A DNA stretch of 64,000 bases from Gyrodactylus bullatarudis (taxonomy: Eukaryota > Platyhelminthes > Monogenea > Gyrodactylidea > Gyrodactylidae), in contig SSNU01000052.1 of assembly GCA_012064415.1 (NCBI GenBank), forward strand, positions 123,176 through 187,175. Direction: 5' to 3'. Made by a program: the position numbers and the translations under genes. Below the pieces are notes generated by a model. The model searched no databases. It was given only the letters and a program-made list of their open reading frames with translations, and had not been told where the DNA came from. Below, piece by piece: positions 12,376 to 24,205 of this stretch (its first letter is position 1; each line of letters starts with the position of its first letter).

Positions 12376-12933
12376 TTAATCGAGATAGGAGTCGTCAATA
12401 AGTGATTCTTCTGCTTTAGTATCACCATTGAGTTCAAGCTCTTCTTCGCGATTATTTCTTTTATCTTCGAAATTTTTCATGTATTCTATCGCTTTCTCTC
12501 TCAGCTCCAAGTCTTTGATTTCAAAAACACTTTTCGGACATGATAAGAAATGGGTTTTCATCATAGATAATTTACATGTGTAGCTGCAGTTGAACGCTCG
12601 CCAGGGACAAATAACCTCAAACTCGTTAATAATTCCATCGACAAGAAAATCATGGTGTAAATCTTGCATTGTAACAAAAGAGCGATCATGAGGACATCCA
12701 TATCGCATCTCGACACATTTTTTGATACATTCATAGCAGAATGAATGTCCACAAACTGAACGATAGGGATTATTCATAACTTCGAAGCATATAGGACAAA
12801 AAAGAGATTGATTGATATTTTGTTTATCGACAAATAATCTTGCAAAATATTTGTCAGCTTCATGTTCAGGCTTTTTAACCGGTGTAGGTTTTTTCTTCTT
12901 GGCTACAGATTTTCTAGGTTTTCTAGGAGGCAT
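12376..12933 (-). CDS. RING plus TRAF-type zinc-finger protein, copy B
   Basis: A single-exon ORF of 185 residues and paralog of the gene just downstream. A basic N-terminus (MPPRKPRKSVAKKKK) is followed by a C3HC4-type RING with CPICFEV near residue 46, CGHSFCYECI near 61 and CPHD near 80. Then comes CPWRAFNCSYTCKLSMMKTHFLSC, the TRAF-type finger, and an acidic tail. Copy A has a 31 nt intron between CGHSFCKE and CII, exactly where copy B reads CYECI without interruption. The pair therefore shows intron gain or loss after duplication. The likely role is an E3 ubiquitin ligase; the substrate is unknown. The basic stretch could be a nuclear localisation signal. Confidence 0.85.
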   Translation of the reverse strand: MPPRKPRKSVAKKKKPTPVKKPEHEADKYFARLFVDKQNINQSLFCPICFEVMNNPYRSVCGHSFCYECIKKCVEMRYGCPHDRSFVTMQDLHHDFLVDGIINEFEVICPWRAFNCSYTCKLSMMKTHFLSCPKSVFEIKDLELREKAIEYMKNFEDKRNNREEELELNGDTKAEESLIDDSYLD

Positions 12934-15129
12934 TAGTGTAATTGGTTAATTAATAAATTTATCTGTCAAATTTTTTCGGAAAAAATTGAAAGGTCCCAAA
13001 CTAAAAACAATTGTTATCTCTAGCACTAAAACAAAAAACATTTGTTAAAATTTTCAGCTTGAAAATAGATTAACTAGAAATTAAATTAGAAATTCTAATT
13101 TAGAATTCAAGACTTGTTAGCTTAGCAGTAAATTTAATCATTAATCCATATGTCTACTTTATAGTAATCACCAGATTTTGAATGTTTAAGTATTTAGAAC
13201 AACAATGTTGGTCTATTATTGTATAATAAAAATATTTGGGCACTCAGAATTCCAAGGTACAATTTTAATTTAAAATTAAAAAATATCACCTGAATTCACA
13301 ATGTGAATTATCCTGATAAAGATAAATTGATTCATCATTCAAATCTTTTCCACTGATACTATGAAAAATAAAAACCAAACAAGAAAATTGATCGTTACCC
13401 TAGTGATGAAAGCTCTCGAGTAAACATTTTTTTAAATAATAACACTCCAAATATTACACTCCTTTCATCCTAATCACAGAAAGAGATTTGTAATACATCT
13501 CAGTTTTGCTTTAGCAAACAAAACAAAGTGTTTGTACACTAACATTTTTCTAATTTGAAAAATTTCAAGTGACTGAACGATTCTTTCAAGACACACTTTT
13601 CACAATTGATTAATTATTGATTGTCAAACTGAATAATTCAAGGGAATATAACTGATCTAAATCATGAATTTTTTGTTTTTATTTGCTCTTCTCATCAGAT
13701 GAGTAGTGGTACTTACATTTTGTCCCATTTCAGTTTTGTTTATTTATGGAGGGAGGCAAAAATCTTTTGGCTTCCATAAAATATTAAAGAGAAGAAGATG
13801 TGAACATTGGAGCATTTCTCATAAATCACTTCGTTTCTCTCTTCAATTACATTTAGATTATCTACTTGAAAGTAGCTCACATTCTAGAACTAAATCAAAT
13901 ACAGAATAAACCTTGAGAAATTTATGCTTTATTTAATCCAAAACTCGAATTTGGTTAAGATCTTTAGAAATTTTAGATCATGAAGTTATGAGAAAATGCG
14001 CCTATTCTCCACTTTCCAAATATTAGGTTCGAATTCGCCTAAAGAGGTTCACAGAAATTCGTCATTATTGTAGGAACTCGAACTTATGGAATTCTTTGAT
14101 TATCGCGAAGTTTTATTATTTCTTGAAAATCGCCAGTTTCTTTCAATCTTTATGGTCAAAATCGAATTCTTCATCTAATGATGATCAATCACATCAGCAT
14201 TAGATAGCTTTAAAATTTTGAGGTCAGACGTTGAAAAAAGTTAAAATTTTGCGCATTTTTTAAATTCAAAAAACAGATTGAATATTCTTCAGCTCATAAA
14301 CTCATTTCAAAAAGTAAATATTTTCCTGATTATCCGGAGAATTTATTATATCAATTTGCTGTATTATTCAGGTACTTTATTTTGAATAAAAAATCTACAA
14401 ATACAATTAGCCAGTGAGTAATCTGATCATAGACTCTAGACACTTTATTCTTCCTGATTCCATAAATTATAGTCTAATGTCGAAAAAATTAAAAAGAACA
14501 AGAAGAACCAACTATTTTTAAATGAACCTACTAGGCTTGATCAGATGATCAAGGAAGATTTAAAAAAAAATAAATTGAAAATTCTTAAGCAATTAAGTAG
14601 AAACGTCGTGGGCATTATAATCCTAAGGATGTACTATGCACATTGTTGAAGAAGAAACTATACTCTCCACTTACAAACTACAAGATACTTCATGAATAAT
14701 TAATTTGAAATGAAAAATAATACATAAATTTGCCTGATCAGTCTAAAATATAGGGGGAAAACCCCCAATACTCTCTGTTGCATTCTAATGATGAGTCCAC
14801 CATTACACACTTTATGATGGATTATATTATGTATGTACATTGTATATGATTAATTTGTGTACATCTCTGTGGGGTTGTAATCATACGATGACTTTTTCTT
14901 CACTGAGCAATGCCCAGAATCATCAGCTAATGAAAATATTTCCATGGTTTGTTGATAAATTTTTTCCCAAATGTAATCCATTCATTTATTTACTTTAGCA
15001 TTAATAGAATATGAAAGCGCTTGGAGTAGTCATATACTGTACACTGTATACTCATTTTTGATTAACCAAATCAGTTATAAATTATGTATTCTACTTATAT
15101 CTGTAATCTTTTAAAATCTTACAAATCTA
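12934..15129. other. Intergenic, no gene recognised
   Basis: AT-rich with short open frames only. A plus-strand frame at 13706-13909 has no family resemblance. I see no long inverted repeats or known element termini. Confidence 0.5.
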
Positions 15130-15861
15130 AGAAATATTTTTAAGAAAAAGACTGATAATGGCAAATATCTCCATTATGTCAGTTTTAGTCCAGTTTCACA
15201 TAAAGTTGGCTTAGTAATTGGTCTAGGGAAGAGAATACGAAGGATTGCTAGCCCGGAAGAAATACCAAAAGAAATAGAGACGGCGAAGTCTTGTTTAATG
15301 GAAAATGGTTATCCAGCCAAATTTGTGGACAAGTTCATCAATCAACCTTTGGTTAGAGATGAGGTTGTCAATACAGAGGAAGGCGAGAAAACAAAAGTTT
15401 TCATGAAACTTAACTTCAAAGGTGATGGTTTTAGTAATGATGTTAGGAGAAGACTCATTAATCTCATCGATCAACATTATGACAATATACAATTGAAAAT
15501 TTTATTCAAAACTCAGAGATTTTTCAGTTTAATCCATAAGGATTTACTTGACCCTCAAGAAAAGACTCTATTGATTTACAAGTTTCAGTGTGACTGTGGT
15601 GCTTCGTATATAGGACATACTATTAGGAAGTTGTCAAATAGATCTTATGATCATCTCAATTAAGATACCGCGGTGATCAGACATCTAAAACAGGAAAACC
15701 ATGCTGCTTCAATTTCTAATTTTTCCATCTTATACAAAAACCCAGGGGATGGCAGCACAGATGTGTGGGTGAAGGAGAAATTTTTCATCAACATGTATAA
15801 ACCTAATTTGTGTTTTCAAAAGAATTATTCATTTAATCTTCAACTACCATGGCCTATGTGA
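15130..15861 (+). pseudogene. Penelope-like retroelement relic: RT C-terminus and GIY-YIG endonuclease
   Basis: One reading frame runs from about 15130 to a TGA at 15861, broken by a TAA at 15661-15663. The first part, KTDNGKYLHYVSFSP then NGYPAKFVDKFI, resembles the segment after the reverse transcriptase core of Penelope-like elements. The second part is a GIY-YIG (Uri-type) nuclease: CDCGASYIGHTIRKLSNR, then IRHLKQENHAAS, a VKEKFFI helix and the terminal MYKPNLCF. The Cys pair before YIG is usual in this family. The RT catalytic core is absent, and no pseudo-LTR could be seen beside it, so this is a 5'-truncated dead copy. It matters because Penelope-like elements are known carriers of hammerhead ribozymes, one of which lies 5 kb away. 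Confidence 0.8.
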
Positions 15862-17700
15862 GCTTTTTCACCTTTTTCTCTTCACTGTTGCTATTCATTG
15901 AAGAGTTTTTGGTGTTTTTTCAGCTTACATAATATTCTTATTTCTATTCATGACCCTTATGTTCTTTAACTTGTAACTTCTTTTTAAATTGTAAATTATT
16001 ATTTTTCATTCAAATTTTAATTTTATCATTTTCAAAGAGAGACCACTGATGATCCTTTGAGAAATGCGCATTTGGTTCTAAATATATTTTCTTACATATT
16101 TCTAAATTATGTATTTAAGTGGATTTTTGGACGTTTTTGAACATCTACGTGAATCACTCGAACATCATAAAAGTTTCCTAAAATAATTTTTGACCTTCTT
16201 TTCAAAAATGGACACTTTTTCAGTCTTGATTCTAAGATTTGAAACAATTAAGTGCTGATGATCTTTGAAATCAACACTAGACAAAGAGTTTTTGCAGTTA
16301 CAGTATAACAGAAATGTAACGAATTTTGACCTTATTTTAAATCAAAGTTTTCCGTGAAATTTCCACAAATAATTTTGATTACAATGATGTGTGAGATCTA
16401 AAATAACTGAAAATTCGTTTGCAATCCCATGCATAGTCGTGCATTGCCCATTTTCTCATTTATCAGCAAAATTTTCATTCAAAATTTTAGTGGAAACGTA
16501 GTAAAAATTCATTGAAAATCTAGCGGCATTTTTAAAAAAGTCTGATTTTTAAACTTGAATATTACCTCGGACAAGCATTTTGATACTTGATCTTGTATAA
16601 AATAATTTTAAGAACTCATAGAATTATCATTTGAGTAGATTGAAATTTTATTATATATATATTGAGTTTTTTTTAGAAATAATAAATTCTCATCATCTGG
16701 GCTTTACTTTTAATGCAGATTAATCAACTGTTGAGATTGACCGATAAAGGATTGATTAAAGAGTAAATTGGCGGCCTACATTTAAATTATTAAGGATGGA
16801 TCAGGTTGCTGTAATGAGGTAGTTATCAATTTTTTTACTTTCCACTAGAATATTAAGGTGTATTTTATATGAGATGAGATAAATAAGATAACTATAGAAT
16901 TTAGAAGAAAAATCAAGATTTTACAAAGTAGAAACACAAAACGCCATGGTACTTACAAGCTCTTGAGCAGAAATCTGATTCGATATCAAGAATAGTTTCT
17001 CATTAAATACCAATAAAGTAAAGAAATGTAAGATCTTTCAACAGCATTCGAGCTGACATCCTGTCGTAATCGAATTTTTCACGTTGAAATATATAAAGTA
17101 TCACTACTATGATATCGTTAATTTTGGATAGTAGTTAGTAACTTAAAAAAATTAGAATGATTATTTCTTTTGTCAGTTTTCAGCATAACCTGATAACCTT
17201 AAAGAATTTCATACAAGTCATAAAAATAAAGGATAAAATAGCTAATTAATTGAATTAGCGGGCAAAAGAGTAGTGGAAAATCTTTAATTTCATTTGAGCT
17301 TACTCAAAGAAGAAATCTGATTGGCTCAATTTCATTTGTCCTCTCTGAGTAAGGAATTAGTTTAGATGCTTTTAAATGATTACAAGAATCATTTTTATTT
17401 GTCAAGGTGGACTAAAAGAAATACTCTGTGGATTTGAATGAAAATAAACGTATCTTCAACCTTATAGGAGAAATGGTTAGCAAAAACATTAGTCACTGAA
17501 CCATTCTCAAATTCCCTATATTATTTGACAACATGTTATCCGAAAGATATAGGATTTATTACTTTCCATTCATACCGAGATAACTAAGCGTCGATTTCAG
17601 ATTATCATGCTGGATTTTAAAATTTAAGTCTATTAAAGTAAAATTCAACAAGGAAAAATATTCACACTAATCAATAGAGCCGGATACCCATCAGAGAGAT
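15862..17700. other. Non-coding, upstream of EAG exon 1
   Basis: No gene recognised. The last few hundred bases must contain the promoter or 5' UTR of the EAG channel transcript, but no TATA box or initiator is convincing. Confidence 0.45.
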
Positions 17701-17779
17701 ATGAGTGGAGCTAGAAAAGGCTTGGTTGCACCACAAAATACTTTTCTCGACAAGATTATCCGAAGATGCAACGCTCAAG
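17701..17779 (+). CDS. eag: EAG-type (KCNH1/eag) potassium channel, coding exon 1
   Basis: The exon starts with ATG and encodes MSGARKGLVAPQNTFLDKII plus RRCNAQ, ending at a strong donor (GGTGAGT) in phase 1. The stretch GLVAPQNTFL is the hallmark N-terminal cap of EAG channels, ahead of their PAS domain. EAG proteins are voltage-gated potassium channels of the plasma membrane, and the N-terminal cap and PAS region slow gating through contact with the C-terminal cNBD. The next coding exon is at 31122 and joins in frame (G|GA). No other exon of the gene was found, so the rest must lie right of the window or in sequence I could not recognise. Confidence 0.9.
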
Positions 17780-18587
17780 GTGAGTACTTGATATGTGTAC
17801 AAAGTAGCTTTCTTTTTCAAAATATTTAAATCTTTTTTTGCCACTAAAAAAATTTAAAAAGTTTTTTAGTTAGTCATAAAATATTTCTCATTAGCAGGGT
17901 TATCAAGGTAGAAGAAAGATAAACTTTTTGAAAACCTATGAGTTTCGTACTCATTTTCCAAGATACAGAAAACTCTATTCCTTTTTGTTAGGTCTTTGAA
18001 AAGTCTTCATTCTTCTCATCCTGTATTTGGAATTAGAAAAAATTCTATTGCTACGCACTCTAATTGGTGTTTAACAAAAAGTTAAGTCTCTTCAGGTCTC
18101 ACTCTATTCAATGGAATTAATTTTAAATTGACATAAACAATGATTATGGACGTTTTTAAGAGAAACCATCCCATTTTTGCCCCCTCAGATTGGGGAAAAT
18201 AAACTTTTTTTCTATTAAGCTACTAATTTGGGAAAATTCTAGATTTGAATTGCTCTTAAAAAAAACAAATGAGACATCACTCTTTATTTACTAAATTTTA
18301 AGGACAATACGACTTGGATTTTACTTTCTTTTAAATCAAATAAATAACAACTTTTTGTAATGAAACAAACATCAATAATTACACGGATGGTCAAGTGATT
18401 ATTGCGTAAAATGAAGATTCCGAAACTACTTCTGAAAATTTTCCAAGTTGCTCAGTTTATGGGCAATTCGCCAAAAATCAAAACAGAACAATTTTCATTA
18501 ATGGGTCTTGAATAATTCAATTTTTCGAGTAGATATCCTATTATAATGAATAGGTCTTCAACGAAACCAGAAAAACTTTTTAACCCA

Positions 18588-18800
18588 CAGTGATAGTTCT
18601 ATCACGCGTCAATTTAACAACTCATTATTATTCATTCAAGCATCAGAAAATACTTCGTTTAACACCCATTCGATAGGAAATTTATTAATCTCCTGGAATA
18701 CGCAAAGATCTTGGCTATATCATTCGTCAAACTCGCGCTATACTAATTCAAAGAGAGTTGATTTTTTTGGAAAAATTAATTTTTGTTTAAAACGTTTTTT
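18588..18800. repeat. Dispersed repeat R1, copy 1
   Basis: The ~210 bp from CCCACAGTGATAGTT to the run after GAGAGTTGATTTTTTT recurs in direct orientation at about 55650-55860, with scattered substitutions. A partial inverted copy lies at about 57375-57480. A shared core is TTATTAATCTCCTGGAATAC. It is probably a non-autonomous element; no termini are defined. Confidence 0.7.
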
Positions 18801-20959
18801 TAATCATCGAGGAATTCAAATATGCAATCGCCTGAACTCTATCTGATAAAACTACAAAGATAACCTGTAGTTTAAAAATGGGTCATTTTTTGATCGATTA
18901 CTTCTGAACCAAAATTAATAAAAGATTGGATGCGGGTCGTGAAAAAAAATTCTCAGGGCCACTTCTAGGCCAATAGTATGTGATGATCACTAGGAGCATG
19001 CATTTTCCTATGTTGTAACGTCACTAATAGTTGAAATCTTTCTAGTGACACTTTTTATGCATGATTCAACAATCCGCTTGTCTAAAGTTTTCTGGAAAAT
19101 AATGAATGTAAAGAGTGAATTATTCATAAATCCGGTGTGTAAGGATTCTACCTGGAGTTATTTTGGGCAATTTTCTTTGCAATTATTTGTTTACCTTTCC
19201 CATTAAAATCTTCTTGGTTTGTAAATTTATTATGCTATCTCTCAGCAATCACTTTTCTAGACTAGAAAATGCTTTTTTGAAATTCATTTTTACCGATTTA
19301 ATGTGAGTCGAAGCTAAAAATTTATCTACTCCAGCTATTCTCGATGAATTCATGATTTTTTCATCAAAGTCTTAACATTTTTTGATATGAAAATCTTTAA
19401 ACAACCGTCAATTTGAACTGATCTCGGATCACCAAAATTCATTAATTTTCAAGCAGTAAAATTGATCGAAAAATAGGAACTAGCCTTTTGCAAGATGATC
19501 ACAAATTGTCAAATTTATCGAGAATAGCTTCACTATTTGAATTTGAGAAAAAATCTATTTAATGGAACGACATCAATGTACATGTATTCTCTAAGTGTTT
19601 CGTGAGAGTCAGGTAGCTCTTGAGCCTCAGTCAATCAAATTAATTTGAAAAACATTAATTAATTTCGTATATTACCTAATAAAATAAAATGATTTATCAA
19701 ATCTAATATCATTAAATTATGAATTAGAAAAATAAATTCAGGTTGCTTCCTCTTTTTTTCAGAATTTACTTGGAAACTATAATCACCCTCGTTCTCATTC
19801 AGATAAATTACTGCAAACTATTAGGAGGCAGGTGTTCCATAGATTATCTGTTTTTGGTTACGACCTTGGATCCAGTAATTTATTAAACCTGAACCTGTTC
19901 TCGAATAATGTGACTAGCTAGTTGTGACTATAGTTGTTAGATTCATACTCTCTAAAATAAAATTTATACAAATCTGAAAAGCATTAGTTGGTATAACTCA
20001 ACAAGACCTTAAACGTTTATCCTAATAGTTACTTGAACTTATTCTATAGGTTTTTCTAAAATAATTATAATCCAAAGTAAATTAATGAATATAGCTAATA
20101 AGTAAGCGTAACTAATTTTGGAATTAGAATTTCTCTACTCAGAAATGTTGGAGGGCTACCAAAAGCTAATTATTTTTATATCGTTTTTTTTTATTTTTAA
20201 AGAAAGTATAATAATTTTTCTGGAGGATCCAAAGAAATTCACAAAAAGTCTACATTTTTGAAATTAAAAGAAATTTAATTTCAGTAAATTATTTTGTTAC
20301 ATTAGACTCTTTTGTAGCAATTTAATTTATATAATTTTCTAGGATAATTTCTCTTAACGGGGGAAAAAAGTGAGATTATGTTGATAGATTAGAATAATAC
20401 AGAAAAATACATTTGTTTCCTGATGGAAATTTCCAGTCTTGAAAATTTCCCGTCATTTCTGGATGTAATAATTTTGTTTATTTGTGGACAGAATTTGTTT
20501 GTCACTTAAGCCCAATTCTAGGACTAAAAGAATGATTGAAAAAGCTGCACAAATAAAAAAATAAGAAATTAGACTCACTTTTACGATATTTTGAAAAGAT
20601 CAGTATTCAAGACAAGTTTTAAATTTCGAAGTAGCGCCAAATTCCCATTTTTTGGATTTTGGGTTGGAAATTTTCGTTTATTACAAAATAAGAGAGGAAT
20701 CAAAAGTTGATTTTTATGATCAAGATTAGACGAAAAGTAAGCACATGTAGAAATTACAGTGTTTTTAGACAATTAACCTACTAGTAAAGTGTGGTCACTA
20801 GTAATTACTATATCCATATGAACTCTAACTTGATGGAGATTGTCTTCTCACACCTAGATGTTAGAAATTCGGATAAGCAAGTGTTAATTCCATAAGAGAG
20901 TCGAATAATATTCAACTCACGTTGGCAGATGTAGACGCGTTTCGTCCAACGTTGAAGAC

Positions 20960-20976
20960 CTGGGTTCGAATCCTGG
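20960..20976 (+). promoter_or_regulatory. tRNA-like T arm with RNA polymerase III box B
   Basis: CTGGG-TTCGAAT-CCTGG folds as a 17-nt T arm with two G-U pairs. It contains GGTTCGAATCC, an exact box B consensus. No good box A, anticodon loop or complete cloverleaf precedes it, so it is a tRNA-derived piece and not a tRNA gene. It overlaps the 5' edge of the hammerhead. Confidence 0.65.
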
Positions 20977-21028
20977 CTATGGTGTACTGACGAGTCCTAT
21001 TAAGGACGAAACGCGTCTACATCTGCCA
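20974..21028 (+). ncRNA. Type I hammerhead ribozyme motif
   Basis: All invariant core parts are present in order: CTGACGA at 20987-20993, stem II GTCC/GGAC with a TATTAA loop (20994-21007), and GAAA at 21008-21011. A minimal stem III made from the self-complementary ACGCGT follows (overlapping the last A of GAAA), with cleavage predicted after the C of GTC (21017). Stem I pairs GGTGTA with TACATC (one G-U), then an internal loop, then TGGC with GCCA. Internal-loop stem I and a tiny stem III are typical of hammerheads from animal mobile elements, which may act as dimers through the palindromic stem III. Activity is inferred from structure only. The long flanking palindrome could compete with this fold. 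Confidence 0.8.
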
Positions 21029-23638
21029 ACGTGAGTTGAATATTATTTGACTCTCTTATGGAATTGACACTTGCTTATCCGAATTTCTAACATCTAGGTG
21101 TGCGAAGACAATCTCCATCAAGTTAGAGTTCATATGGATATAGTAATTACCAGTGACCACACTTTGCTAGTAGGTTAATTGTTTAGACGAAAATTTTTTT
21201 AAAGTCACCCCGTCCTCTTGTGAGTTTTGATTTTTTGATCATTTTCTTTATTATTTTGATGTTTCAAGATTCCTAAAAAATTGTAAATTTATCTAAAATT
21301 TTATGGTGATAATCGGTTTCTTTTTCAAATCGTGGTCCTAATCACTCTCTCACTTTAAAATCTGCAAAAATTTTCTTCATATCGTGAAAATGGGCCTCAA
21401 GATAAAATTAGATTTTTTGATGAAAAAATTGAGAATTTTGTTAAAGTAATAAATTCCCATCTAGGTTAGATCAGTCGAGAATTACATAACAAAAAGATAC
21501 ATTACAAAAATCTTAAATGCAGTATTGACATTTCCTGTATTTTTCACAAGACCGTGATGTACAGATGAAAACCGTATTCGAGGATTCTTATCGTCTTACT
21601 TTGTGAAAAATTCTTATCAGGTTCAAATCAATTGTTAAAAATTTAATTCTGATCTGAACAATGTGGTTCTATGCTCCCCAAACCTGTATTTATTTCATGC
21701 TCTGTTGAATTCAAATATGCAATCGACTGAACCTGGGTAAGGTTCGTCCGGGAACATACAACCGGAAAGTTGCCAAATTTAGATTAAAACAAAATTGCAA
21801 AATTTTTTATCAAGAGTTGTTTATATCTCTATAACGTTGCGAAAAATTGCATGTTAGTGCTGCTATCAAATGATGCGCTTCTCAGAAGAATACTTTTTCT
21901 TTTATTTTTACTATTTCATTTAAAATTTCTCTGTGAGGTTTTTAAACAATAACTAGCCATATCGAAATTCGAATGAGAATCAAGGGAGAAAGATTTCGCT
22001 CTAAAATCTATTTTCTCTTCTTATTAATAATTGACACAGAGATATCCCCAAAAAATGATAATCCACAATAGATGGGATATCTTTCTTTCGACATTTGCCA
22101 AAGTAATAAATAAATAAAGAAAAAAGAAAATTTTTCCTCAATAAAAATTAATTCTGTAACTATATATCAAAACTGTATATATATATATCTTCTTTTATCT
22201 CTCTTAATTTCTTCTTTGGAATAAACGGATATTAAATCAAGATCATCCATTAATTATCAAGATGACCGTTACTTCATTTTTATTTTCTCAATTATCTATC
22301 TGGCAATCATTTCTTTCATCTATCGCCAAAACTATTTACAATCGATTGTACGTTTTCCACTTTAACCCTTTGATTTGTAAGCATACCGAAATATTTACTT
22401 TGATCCCGAATCTGAATTAAATTTTGAAAACTGACTTACTACTCAAAAGATGATAATAATAGAAATTAAATAGTTCAAAGTAATCCACAATAAAATCGAC
22501 AGCTTAACACCTAGAATGAACTGTATTTGCAAATTTAATTAAATTAAAAATTTTCTCACCAAAGTCCTTCAAGGTCGGAAAATTTTTCTTAATTTCTAAT
22601 GTATCAATATATAATTTGATCAATAATATTTTTATGGACTAGGCTATGGGTATTGGGCAAGTAAGAAGAGTAGACGTATTCAGCTGGGACTTTATTAAGT
22701 TTGGCGAACCATAATACCTGGCTAATACCATGGTTAACAAGATAAACAACAGATTAATAATACAAATCACAAAGGTCTTTTAAAGGATATGTTTGGCGTA
22801 TATTCAAAAACCACAAAAAATATACTTTATATTCTACTACCGATGAATTACACTTAAACAGAAGAATGAATAATTTAATACAGTATGAAGATATACGAAA
22901 TTCTCAATTTTTTCATCAAGAAATCGAATTTGATCAAGATTTTTTGGAATCTAAATCCTGAGGCCCACTTTACACGATATAGAGAAAAAAGATTTTGAGA
23001 AAATCAATTTTTGAGGAAATCTTGGCATATTTCAAATGACGGTTTAGCGCTATATTCCCATTTTCTGAACTTTGCTGTTTTAAAGTGAGATAGGTATCAA
23101 AAGTTGATTTTTAAGATCACAATAAGATATAGAAATCAACTCAGCTAAATCTGATTTTGTGTGAAAATTGAATTTTAATTTTCTGATCATTTTCTATAAT
23201 TTATATAAATTTGGATTCTTTCAAAATCGTTTTTTTTTCATTTCCTCAAGATCTTATAGATTCCATAAAGTCTTGATCAAACTCGACTTGTTGATAAAAG
23301 AATTTCGAAAGAAAATCTGAAGTTCCCATATTCACATTATTAACTCCGAGTATAGATCATCGATTTGATTCGTCAAGTAAATCCATAGAGCTCATCTATA
23401 TCTGAATATACAAGAAGAAGAATTTTTGATTGTACTTCTTATAACATATTTAAACTTAAGTTGGACCGAACACCCTAAAATCGTTAATATATCCCTTATA
23501 AGTAGTTATGTAATATAAAAATATTATATAATTAAATAAGATTATTAATACTAAGATTAAATACTCACAAAAATTAATTTATTGACAACATGAATTTACA
23601 TCAAACTTTTTAGAACTTGTTCAGCAATAATTCCTGGA

Positions 23639-24096
23639 TCAAGGTAAACGTTCAACTGAATACATAAAAACTGGCCAGTTTTAATCCAACACAAGTATAA
23701 TTGATAATCAATATAATTATATTTAATACTCTAAAATATGATTAGGTTCTGTCATAGGCTTGAGTACCAAAATTTTTAAAAATAACTTCATGTCTAAACA
23801 AAACATATTTATCAAAGGTACACTTCTTATTTAAATTAACTTATTTGTATGTTTCATTTTATTATTTATTTAAAAAAATAGACATCGCATGATTCTGTTC
23901 AACATGATAAGCCTTTTTTACGCTGAGAAATCTGAACTAAGTTATGTATTTTTAATTCATTTCTAGTTAACTTGAAATTTGATCTCAATAAAAATTAATT
24001 ATTAAATATAATTATATTGATAACTGAGTATCAATTATGCTTGTGTTGGATTAAAACTGGCCAGTTTTCATGTATTCAGATGAACGTTTACCTTGA
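23639..24096. mobile_element. 458-bp MITE with long terminal inverted repeats
   Basis: The left end TCAAGGTAAACGTTCA and right end GAACGTTTACCTTGA are inverted, and the match continues for about 100 bp, including AACTGGCCAGTTTTAATCCA and a run of TATAATTATATT. No coding frame lies inside. No clear target duplication was seen. The right end abuts the hammerhead-element fragment at 24098. Confidence 0.7.
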
Positions 24097-24097
24097 A

Positions 24098-24205
24098 AGA
24101 AATTCGGATAAGCAAGTGTTAATTCCATAAGAGAGTCGAATAATATTCAACTCACGTTGGCAGATGTAGACGCGTTTCGTCCAACGTTGAAGACCTGGGT
24201 TCGAA
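24098..24205. mobile_element. Truncated copy of the hammerhead element
   Basis: The 108 bases match 20863-20970 with no difference that I can find. They cover half of the left arm and run into the T loop, stopping at TTCGAA. The CTGACGA core and the right arm are missing, so this copy cannot form the ribozyme. Its left edge lies one base from the terminus of a MITE. The two loci are only 3.1 kb apart. Confidence 0.8.

Larger units (their letters stand above)
20769..21182. mobile_element. Palindromic element with 179-nt arms, tRNA-like T arm and hammerhead core
   Basis: Two 179-nt arms (20769-20947 and 21004-21182) are near-perfect inverted repeats with only a handful of mismatches. They surround a 56-nt centre holding a box B/T-arm (20960-20976) and most of a hammerhead ribozyme core. 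TTTAGAC occurs right outside both arms and may be a target duplication, offset by one base on the right. The combination of a tRNA-derived segment and a type I hammerhead recalls schistosome Sm-alpha-like repeats and the ribozymes of Penelope-like elements and retrozymes. Here it is head-to-head rather than in tandem. It lies inside the EAG first intron. Confidence 0.75.

Noticed and set aside
20930..20950. A second hammerhead on the minus strand from the left arm
   Set aside because: The minus strand has GGACGAAACGCGTC, but AACGTT replaces the required CTGANGA part, so only half a core exists.
20905..20985. A tRNA gene suggested by the exact box B
   Set aside because: Only the T arm is convincing. 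No acceptor stem, D arm or anticodon loop can be paired, and the upstream sequence is the palindrome arm.
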